From Phoronis ovalis (lineage: Eukaryota > Phoronida > Phoronidae): DNA of 11,995 bases. Location of the stretch: NCBI GenBank assembly GCA_028565635.1, contig JAOXYB010048591.1, positions 1 to 11,995 on the forward strand, read 5' to 3'. Every line of letters begins with the position of its first letter. Position 1 is the first letter of the stretch. This document shows, in pieces, positions 1-9,600 of the stretch. The notes below the pieces were generated by a model, which saw only the letters and a program-made list of their open reading frames with translations, made no database searches and was not told where the DNA came from. The position numbers and the translations under genes are program-made.

Positions 1-32
1 CCCCTTTCGCGCGGAACAAAACTCCGGCGCCT

Positions 33-65
33 CCCCCCCCCCGTTTTGCCGCCCCCCCCCCCCCC
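33..65. repeat. C-homopolymer tracts
   Basis: A run of 10 C (33-42) and a run of 14 C (52-65) are separated by a short GTTTTGCCG spacer. The complementary strand is correspondingly G-rich and could form a G-quadruplex, and the C strand an i-motif. Such homopolymers are also error-prone in sequencing, so their exact lengths are uncertain. Confidence 0.8.
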
Positions 66-215
66 TGTGGTAATTTCTGACCAGTCCCTTAGAGTGTGCA
101 ATTTTGACATGTTTGGCTTTTCGTGATTACGATCCTTTTACCTATCCAATCGTGAAAAAAGCTATTATATATCAACACCCATGCCAACAGCCCCAAATCC
201 CGGCCTTAATCCCTA

Positions 216-251
216 ATTGCAGCCCCGATTACAGCCCGAATCACAGCCATG
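216..251. repeat. 12-bp short tandem repeat, three imperfect copies
   Basis: Three consecutive 12-mers, ATTGCAGCCCCG (216-227), ATTACAGCCCGA (228-239) and ATCACAGCCATG (240-251), share an AT-x-x-CAGCC core. The array is too short and diverged to name a family. Confidence 0.55.
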
Positions 252-461
252 AAACAGTAACGGAGTTTCAAAAAGTCCCGCCCAGGTGATACACTGGCGC
301 CCTCTTATGACTGACTAATTTTACATTTACCTTTTACCTTGCACGTTACGCACCTCCTATATAGTACTTCAATTACTTAGATTACGATTTGTAAAATGCT
401 CTAATTTGCTAATTTATTTCCCAAATGCACAAATGTTTTACGTTTGGTTGTTGTGGAGATT

Positions 462-467
462 CACGTG
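462..467. promoter_or_regulatory. CACGTG E-box
   Basis: A palindromic CACGTG lies 95 bp upstream of the UGCG start codon. This hexamer is the core bound by bHLH-zip factors such as USF, MYC/MAX and MITF/TFEB. Its position in the proximal promoter is compatible with use, but a hexamer also occurs by chance and nothing else here confirms it. Confidence 0.25.
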
Positions 468-522
468 TAATGTAGCAATGAACGGTATTTTGTACCCTAT
501 GGAATGAGGTACGTATGAACAA

Positions 523-542
523 GGCATTCTGGGAAATTAGGT
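523..542 (-). promoter_or_regulatory. ZNF143/Staf-like binding site
   Basis: Read on the minus strand, this 20-mer ends in TTTCCCAGAATGCC. It matches the long ZNF143/Staf (SBS) consensus, as I recall it, at about 16 of 20 positions, including an unbroken 13-base TTCCCAGAATGCC block. In animals such sites typically sit near transcription starts of housekeeping genes. Here it lies 14 bp before the chosen start codon, so it probably marks the core promoter or a very short 5' leader. The match is direct; binding is inferred. Confidence 0.5.
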
Positions 543-556
543 CAGAGGAATGGAAG

Positions 557-654
557 ATGGAAGGATTGGAGTATACTTTAACTGGATTAGCTGTATTTAT
601 ATTCGTTGCTTGGATTGTTGTGTTGTGTCTCCATCTGATAGCGATAATATACGG
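557..654 (+). CDS. UGCG: UGCG coding exon 1: N-terminal membrane anchor
   Basis: Encodes residues 1-32 and two bases of Gly33. After [10 protein letters not shown] comes a long hydrophobic stretch (residues 11-32) ending AIIYG, matching the human signal-anchor ending AIIYT. The donor is GTAAGG at 655, leaving phase 2. Context of the ATG at 557 is favourable (AAGATGG). Confidence 0.93.
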
Positions 655-3600
655 GTAAGGTATAAATGTGTTGCCATTGTGGAGTAGTTAGAAAAGATTA
701 ATATTACAAGATCATAAAGATTTTCGGGTTACAAGACAATTTTTGATTTGCCCACCCTTTTTTTGGACTGGCATACTTTGAGTTGACCGGCAAATTCTGT
801 CCAGTTCAAATCCTTTGCATAGCGTTTTATAAACAGATCTTGTCACAGTATAAACGTTACACATGAAGTATTACAAAACGTTTATATTAGCACAATGAAA
901 ACGCAAGTACGTCACAAATGCATAATTTAGTTAGAAATACTTGTCGAGCTTTTGCGACTATGAGTGTGAGTACATAACTATATTGCAAATGTACTGAACT
1001 ACAACCCTGGACTACACTCGGTTCCACAATTTACTATATTATTTGTATAAAACGTGTGTATTTTATGTTTTGTCAATCAGTGTACAGTTTGATACTTAAA
1101 GTAAAGTAGCTAAAACAATAGAAAGCAACCTTTTTATTAAACATTTTTTTGTAAAACCTGCTTTTTTTGTTAATTTCGTGTTACTTTTGTCGCGAAAGCC
1201 AAATGTCCCGTAAACAACTCGCATGCTTGTATGAATCATTTGTGTGTGGGATCGAACTATTTACTTATCATTATGATAACAACTGTGACCCTGCCCTGCA
1301 ACTTATGGAACTGATTAAAAGATTTAAAGTTCACTTTAGATATAATTTGTTTTATGTTAAATTTTTCTAATATTGTTTGGCACTGCTTTATAACATATAG
1401 AACCCTGCCAGGGACCCTGTTCAACAGAACCAGATTTGTATTTGCATAACCACCAGTTATTAGAAGTTCATGTTTTAACCATGTGAGATCTTCACACAAT
1501 TGAATATTTGTATTCATATATATACAGTGTTTACTTTGTCACTAAGTAGAATTTTATTTAGTGCTTGTTCTTTATATTGGTATGGGGCAGCTTGGAATTT
1601 AAGAGGCTGTGCACACTTTAAATATCATTTCCTTATTTACTATAAGATCCAAATTAAACTTTAATTGACAGGGGATTTGGATTTAGATAAATCAAGCTTG
1701 CACTGCTGGAGCAGTAGTTTTTAATTCATATTTTACTTATAAAATATGAATAAATTCTGAATTATTAAATAAATTATCAATGTAATTGGCGAATAATGAT
1801 GTATAAATATCTAAATGTTTGAATAATTAATATCTTAGTCTGTTGTTGTCACATATCAATTAATTACAGTGTTCTCCATAAAATAGTGTATGTTCCAGGG
1901 CCAATGATATTATTTAAGTAAACACCAAACATGGATAGATAAAATGTTGATAAATAATACAAGGTTTATGTGCTAAAATTCATTGGTGCCCTGAACAAGT
2001 ATAAGTTTTTTTGTGGAGAACACTGAATTAACACCAGTTAACATTTATGCTTTAGTTTTCAATTAGGTTGTCGTGATTCAAAAAATATAAATTGACAGTA
2101 TTTACGTAACCATGCTTTGATTGAAGGTGCTTGGATGTGTGTTCCAAAATATGACTGTATTCCTTGCATACCTTGTACTTGATTTTACAGATCAGTGAGT
2201 CACTATGTAAGGAGGTCAGTGAAATATCAGATTATTATTAGTCATCACCTGTAATTGGGAAAATACTAAAAATAGTAAAAATTTCAGACATCTGTAATTT
2301 AAAAATAAACATGTGCTAATTGAGGATAGCTTTGGAGTAGTGCTACAGTTTAGACGAAATCTTACAATGTACAGGGTCTAGGTCTTAATTGTTAATACCA
2401 GTTCAGTACATGTTTAGTGGAAAAATATTAGTAGCATGGTATTGGATATATAGATTAATGTATAACAACCCCTTGTGTTCTGTGAATCTGTTAGTAGTCT
2501 GTATGTCATTGATAGATACTGTCCTATATCCTATTGTTTGTATATATCATAATAGAATCATAGTTTTGAATTAGTCATAATAATTGATTTTTCATAGTGC
2601 TTGCATTTAATTTCTATATACCCTGATATATTTGCTGTAGTCTATATAGGTACAGTGTAAGATAAAGAGCTCAGCATTTATCGGCCCAACAAGTGTTTTA
2701 CACACCATAGGTCTGTGTGGTCATTCAGAACCTTTCTGTTTAAAAGTAGTAGCCTTTTAAAATTGATTTTGACTGTTTTAACAGGAAGCATTTAATGATT
2801 TTTCATGTTTATATATTTAATATCAATATATCAATATAAGAAACAGCAGGTGCCTGGTGTATACTGCCCTGGAGTATACTGGTGGTTATAACTCCAAAGC
2901 GATGCATTTTTATATATAACTATTAACTAACTGCAGGGAGGCTATACAGAGGATCCAGACAACCAGGGCAGTGGGGAACCTCTGTTCATTATCGTTGCCC
3001 AGCCATTTTTCTCTTATCGTATTGTATTATGTGTTTGAAGTAAGATTGAGTGATATCAGCTAAGAACTATTGTTCCATGATTTATCAACCATTGAATAAA
3101 AACAGCCAATCAAAGAAGCAAATTAAAGTTAACAGTAGTCCTCTTGCTGAGACACACATATTTTTAGGGGTGGGCAACTGGATGCTTGCTGCTGCCACAT
3201 TAAAAACCTTCCTTTTAACACCATATTTTTTCAATTATAGATGTACAGGAGTATGCCCTCAGGCACCCATAATGTTCACTAGTTCCTATTCTGGGGCCAT
3301 CCACCTTGTATATCTAGACTGTCATTGCAGTGTTCTCCATAAAATAGTGTATATATATACATGTTGCAGGCCCAATGATATTATTTATGTAAACCCCAAA
3401 CATGGATAGATAAAATGTCAATAAATAATACAAGGTTTGTGTACTAAAGTTCATTTGTGCCCTGAACAAGTTAAGTTTTTTGTGGAGAACAAACACTGCA
3501 TTGACACATTGCTTTTTTACATAACTATGAATAATGTATGTTTTGGATTTCTTTTGCACGAAAATACCAATTACAATTGACACTGTAGAAATATAACGTT

Positions 3601-6600
3601 AAGTAATTCTAAAGTTTTGTCCAGCATGGAGTCCATGGGACTGGGTGAGTGTGGCATCCTGACGCTTTTCATGTCAGAACTTCTTATTTTATGTTGATTT
3701 CATAGCTAAGCAAATAAAGCTTCCGGGCGGTTGATATTAAATCTTTTGATGCGTAATCCAAAGTTTACCTTTTGTACAATATATACAGTTCCGTTCAGGA
3801 AATAGTTACAAAAACAATTCCGTTCACTAAAAAATTACAAAAAGTGTCTACAAGGAAAAGATAAGTTTGTTTTTCTTTTCCTGGTTTCACTGATATTATA
3901 AATAAATTACACGGATTTTATGAAGTAGAAAGAATTGGGTATTATATGTAAAAAGACCAGTGATCTTTTGACTTCTTACTTTTAAAAACTAGTGGGTCTA
4001 ACATGCAGCATTTCCTTAATTTAAAAGGATGTTGATCCTATTATTTCTTCTTTTTTCTGCCATTCCAGGGATAAATGACAGCTTCAAAAATGCAGGGCCA
4101 CTCAGTTCATGCAGTTAAACTTACATGTTCAGTCAACTCGTGATATTTTTTTCTAGGGGAGGGGCAATCGGATATAAAGTGATTACGCATGACATGTATG
4201 AGTGTATTGCCTTAATGAATACTTATTCAGTGTAGTAAGTCAGAAACTGTGTGCAATCTCTTGTGACAATTACTCTTTATAATAAAGAAAGTGTTTATAC
4301 AATTAAGATCAAGTGATGCTCAAACTTTGATTGTTTTGCTTGGTACATTATAAATAGAAAAAACATCTGACTGCTTAAAAAACAGTCTGATCGTTTTGCT
4401 TGCAATTAGCTGAGTAAGCCTGGCATTAGTAGAGCTCTACAGAATTAGCCTGACAGGCAATGTTATACTGCCTGATGGTCTATTGTCTGACCATGTACCT
4501 GTTATTCTTCTATTTTTGTGCAATTAGTGGGAAGTTTAAGGAATAAAAATCTCAGAAATAGTTCACCCAGTACTAATAGCTATCAGGATGCTCCACTGTC
4601 TAGAGTAAGTCCAATTTTTGAGTTTCAGGTATCCAGTTTTCAGAGGTCTGGTATACATTCAGGATATGGCGTACTGATGTAAATAATGTATCGGTTGGTA
4701 TGGAGTATGTCCAGACAAATTGATTTGTTATCGAGGATTCATGAAAAAATAATTATAAATAGTATTTCTGGGTTGGTATAGAGGATGACCCGAGAAAATG
4801 GAAAAATTCTGGTATAAAAGATATTATAGGTGGTTTCCGGAACTAGCCAAGCTGTATGAAACAATCTCCACAGGGGTTAACCAGTAGTAGTTAGCCACTG
4901 TTGAATATGTTGCACCTGAGATCTGGAGACAGTCTGTTTTAATATCATGATGATTAGGCTAAAACATAAATCGCAAGAACCAAAGCTGCCCAATTTTTAT
5001 GTAAATACAAAGGAAATTTTTATAGATAATTGCATTGGCACTTGTTTGATATGCTAGTACCATCTGCCACATGTTCAAATCCACTTCCTGTACAAGCAAG
5101 TAGTCTTACAGTGCCAGCAGCATGTTAAACCTTTGTACTGTTTTCATTGCTGTACACATCTAAGGGACACATTATATAGAGGTCACTCATTTTAAGGGAA
5201 CAATTAGTAGAGATCAAGATAGTTAAGAATAAATATATAACTTTAATATACCAGTAACTGGAAATAATTATATATATTATACTTATATTCTCGACTTAAT
5301 AACCACCATCTTCTTCTCACTATTTGCATCAGTTATTCGCTGATACCTTAAGCCTTGTTCGCACAGGAACGAATAATCGCAAATAAGCTCATTTGCAAGA
5401 TTAATCTACCATTTTTAATGTCGTGTGAACGCTTGCGAGATTAATCTTCCATTTTGAATCCACCAAAAGAGGTAGATTAAAAATAAAAATCTCGATTTTT
5501 CGTACAACATGTAATTCATCTGGGAAGAATTTTCAATCTTGATTGAATGTTTATAGTGCGAACGGTCATAATCACGGTTAAAGTTTTGCTAGATTTTTTT
5601 TTCTAGCTAATATTTTATTCGCGATTGCTCCTGCGAACTGGGCTTAAGTCATATTCCTCAATACTCTTATCAAGTATCAGTCTCACAGTGTTGTCATGCA
5701 ATGATAACATTGTAGTATTAAAATACTGGGAGACACGCTTAAATTTAAAATTTTATTTTTCTGAGAAGTACAAGTATAAAACATTTTTGCTTTAATCATC
5801 ATTTTCTGACAATAATCACTAGTTAATAAATTGTTTAAGAAAGTTACTCCTGTAAAAATATAAATGAAACATTTTTCCATAAAGGCATGTTTATTACAAA
5901 ATTATCCCCTCTCCCTACCAAATAACTGATTAAATAATTAATATTTGTAAAAGATAATAGTGATACACTGATACCTAAGGATTCTGAAAATATATAGTTT
6001 ATACATAGATATGAAATCTGAAAATATCAAAAAAATTACAATTGTCAGGGATTGTGGAATGCCCCTACAACTACATACCTTTATTGTCACTAGACATACA
6101 CACATATATTAAGCTATATGTTTGGTTGAAAAGTATAAAACAACTTTTAAGAGCACTGAGAAGCAACAGTTTTATATACATTTGTTGCATCTCATTGCTC
6201 AAGATTAAACTTGTTTTACTTCCAACCAATCAACCATGCATATCTCTGGTTACATAAAGGTAGTTGTAATATTGTGCTGTAGAAATTTATAAAATACTTG
6301 CTTTGAGTATGTTATTCATGATCAGTTAGGCAGATCATAAAGATGCACTCAGTATGCTTCAAGCACCGCTTTTAAGTCTTGCAAAGTTTCACTGGCATAA
6401 ATGTGTCTTAGACGACCCATTATAGTATCCAGATCTCTGAGACTGTTCATATATTTTCTGTAGTACAGATTTAATATTTTTATTTTACAGAAAATGGAAG
6501 TTACATAGGAAAGTGCAACCTGTACCAGAAGATGGTCTTCCAGGTGTATCAATATTAAAGCCTCTTACTGGTATAGATCCACATTTATATGAAAACTTAG

Positions 6601-9600
6601 AAACTTTTTTCAATATGGATTATCCTAAGGTAAGGATACTTATTGTTAAACTATAGTAGTTGCTCTTTATTGTCTAAATTGTGAGTAGGGCGGTTTGTTT
6701 GTATTATACATAGCACTTGAATGAGATGAATAAATCCATTTGTCACATCATTACTACTCTCTTCTTAAAAGAACCTGTGGCCTGCTGAATATTTCAACAA
6801 AATACATCTATATCAGTAGTTACATGTATTGTTCACTAGTGATATGTTTATATTGCAACTATATATAGGTAATCCAAGGATTAGATAAATTTTAACAATA
6901 AAGTTCACTGCTAATTGAACTTAGGAACATCACAGAATTCACAATTAACTAGGACTTTGGGAAACAAAATAGTTCATGTGCAGGCATACCTTGATATATG
7001 AAGTTAACTGTACAACAGAATGGATGCTGTTGCAGTCTCCTGATTCTCAGAAGACCTGTAATTTCGTTACTAATATTTTAATGTGACACTAACAACGTAA
7101 CTAATCAGACATCTTCCCACAGCTCATTAGAGCTTGAATAGTTTTCTCAGAATTGTGTTATTTGCATGCTAACCTGCAAATCTGACATTACCGTAAATTT
7201 CTACCACATAACTGAATAGTAGCTGTAGTATATTATTTTGCTGAGCTGGATAAAATGGACATGTTGAAACTTAATGCAATCTCTCACTTTTCCATTTCAG
7301 TACGAGTTATTATTCTGTATACAAGATGAAAGCGACCCAGCTATTATGGTAGTAAACAGTTTGGTTTCCAAATACCCAAAAGTAGATGCACAATTATTTA
7401 TAGGTACGTCAGCCTGGGGTTTAAGGTAACAAGTTATTTTTCAAAAAACCCTGTTGACATATCACCATAGTAAAAGTCAATATTCTGTCTATCTTTCAAT
7501 AGATATTCTATCTATCTGCATTCAAGTCAAGTAAAAACGAATTTTTAAGACATATTTGCATACTTTTGGGTTGTAAGTTTCTAACAATTTGCTCATATGG
7601 CAAAATAATACTGCCAGAATGTTCGCTACCTGTTCACAATGTTCTTGGAAAGTGTTGATTGTTCCTTCATTTTCTGCAGTGGTACATCATACTATTTACA
7701 TCTCAACTACGAACAATGGAGAACCACAGATAAAAGCAATGGAAATAGTTGTAATATGCCCCTCTTCTATACTCTGTCTTTATTATGTTTCAGGTGGTAA
7801 AAAAATTGGTATTAATCCAAAGATAAATAATATGATTGTTGGTTATGAAGCTTCAAAGTATGAACTCATAATGGTGTCTGATAGTGGACTCAGAAGTAAG
7901 TATGATACGTACTTTATTCTGTATATATGATAGCATTGTAGACAAAAAATGTGCTCATGGTCTCTGAATGAGAGGTTGGCCCATGGACATGCACCACTGA
8001 ATTCAATTATATAATTCTTTCCTGATAGCTGGTAGCGACTTCAGTAGATGTAGTTTAGTTCGATAGCAAGCCCAGGGCTAACTTTCGAGACTGGGACTTA
8101 ATTTAAACTGTAGGGTATCTGATATTTTAGTACGTGTTTTAACTGTATTTATAGTAAATTAATGCATTACAAAGCAATACGTGCATTTGTTTTATAGAAT
8201 TGCTTTTTCCCGGTGCCTCATTATCCCAACACCCTTGAAAAGCTGGAAATTGTATATACAATCAAAATCATCTGAGGGATATATTAATTTATATTTAATT
8301 TAATTGAAGTATGTGTAAATATAATGTATAGCCGGCCTTTTTGATGACACAGTGATTCATTTCAGTGAAAAACGATACACTGTTGGACATGGTAGCACAC
8401 ATGACTGAGAAAGTAGGAATCGTGCATCAAATGCCTTTTGTCTCTCCAAGAAAAGGATTTGCGGCAGTTCTAGAAACAGTAAGTTGCCAAAATATTTGAA
8501 TTCAAAATACTGAGCAAGAATTATTTCAGTTTTTATTGTTACTAAATCTTAATTATTATGGTTGGTGAACAGTGATCAGAGCTATTTTCCATATTCTGCT
8601 GCACTCCAACGTAGCTTTTCCTCCGATACCTAAATCAGCATCTTATTAACTGCCAGCCAACTTAAGTGCAACCAAACCTTCGTGGTTGTAAAACTGCCAA
8701 TAAATCTGCAATGTATGCATTATATCCAGTGTGTATTGTGCATAATTGCATATTGTCTTTATTAATTTGAACTAGCTTACAAATAACCAATTTTTCTAAA
8801 ACTTATTTATTTACAATAACTAAAGGTATGTCTGTTTCAGATATATTTTGGTACTCAGCAAGCTAGAATTTATTTGTCCGCAAACTCAATTGGATTAAAT
8901 TGCTCAACTGGTATGTCAGCTATCATGCGAAAAGCTATATTAGAGCAGGCAGGCGGTCTCAAGGCATTCTGCCACTATCTAGCAGAAGACTTCTTTTTTT
9001 CTCAAGCAATTATTGACAGGTAAGTAAAGACAGAAAGAAATAAATTCAACCGTAGTCATAGGAAATGATTGATACTTGTGCCGGAATTACTGTACTGAAA
9101 TGTGACAGTATGAGTCGCATTAATCATGTACTGTATTTTGGTTATAGACACTTTTCTGACACATAAAGCTGAAGATTAACTCTTGTAATTACTGCAACAC
9201 ATTAGAGAGCTTAAAATTCTTAAATATGAACAATGGGTACAGTGTGCCTGTCTTCCATGATCATTAAACCAAGTAGTAACAGTAGTCTATGAAAAATTGA
9301 GTGACTTCCTTTTACTTTGTACTTAAATGCTCGTCTCTCATAGCTCTTATCTCAGAATCTTAAGCCTCCTGTTAAAGGTGGAAAACTACTGAATGTAAAG
9401 AGTCATGTAAATATATTTTAAAAATAAATTAGTGATTTACTATGCTTTTTTTAGATGTTAAAAAGTATTTTGCATATAAATATTTTGTTTTTCTTTGTTT
9501 AATTTAGAGGCTGGAAAAGTAAAATCTCAAGTCAAACTGCTTGTCAGAACTCGGGCAATTATTCTGTGTCAAGCTTTCAGTCACGAATGGAGAGGTAAAA

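Larger units (their letters stand above)
1..556. other. 5' flank and probable promoter/5' leader of UGCG
   Basis: No convincing gene lies here; the only sizeable open frame (104-289) has repetitive, low-complexity composition and no recognisable protein. The stretch starts with C homopolymers, then moderately AT-rich sequence with a short tandem repeat, a CACGTG box and a ZNF143-like site close to the UGCG start codon. The transcription start cannot be placed from sequence. In the reading frame of the UGCG start the nearest upstream stop is TGA at 479-481, so the exon is open for 75 nt before the chosen ATG. Confidence 0.6.
655..6490 (+). other. Intron 1 (5,836 nt)
   Basis: Donor GTAAGG, acceptor TATTTTACAG, phase 2. 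It accounts for nearly half of the window. Apart from two copies of one MITE family (1867-2025, 3328-3498), a TTAA-flanked MITE (5352-5643), a 29-bp tandem duplication (3787-3844) and a possible cryptic exon (2937-3039), I see only AT-rich sequence with many stops in all frames. The open frames in it of up to about 119 codons have AT-rich, unstructured composition and no family resemblance. A long first intron is usual in animal genes and may hold enhancers not recognisable by eye. Confidence 0.9.
550..6508 (+). other. Overlapping upstream ORF (spliced, 40 codons)
   Basis: An ATG at 550-552 lies 7 nt before the UGCG ATG, out of frame, with G at -3 and G at +4. Reading through exon 1 it uses 35 codons to the donor at 654/655, then continues in phase 0 into exon 2 (6491) and stops at TAG 6506-6508, giving a 40-codon reading frame that overlaps the main one. 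The peptide resembles nothing I recognise. If the 5' end of the mRNA lies upstream of 550, this frame could lower initiation at 557 or need leaky scanning; if transcription starts downstream it is irrelevant. Confidence 0.35.

Noticed and set aside
104-289. 61-codon open frame in the 5' flank
   Set aside because: Composition is driven by the local CAGCC-type repeats; no recognisable domain and no splice connection to UGCG.
358-364. TATATAG as a TATA box
   Set aside because: Such strings occur all over this AT-rich window, and it lies about 200 bp before the start codon with no initiator evidence.
1167-1517. Overlapping open frames on both strands in intron 1
   Set aside because: Short, Phe/Ile/Asn-rich products typical of AT-rich non-coding DNA; they lie inside a well-supported intron.
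3050-3409. 119-codon open frame in intron 1
   Set aside because: It runs into the MITE at 3328-3498 and shows no protein family features; length is within chance for the window.
3314-3583. 89-codon minus-strand frame over the MITE
   Set aside because: It is a reading of the non-coding transposon copy; the homologous copy at 1867-2025 does not keep the frame.
5683-5880. Minus-strand 65-codon frame in intron 1
   Set aside because: Low-complexity hydrophobic translation of AT-rich sequence, with no supporting signals.
6349-6552. Minus-strand 67-codon frame overlapping exon 2
   Set aside because: Part of it is the antisense of a well-supported UGCG exon; no independent evidence.
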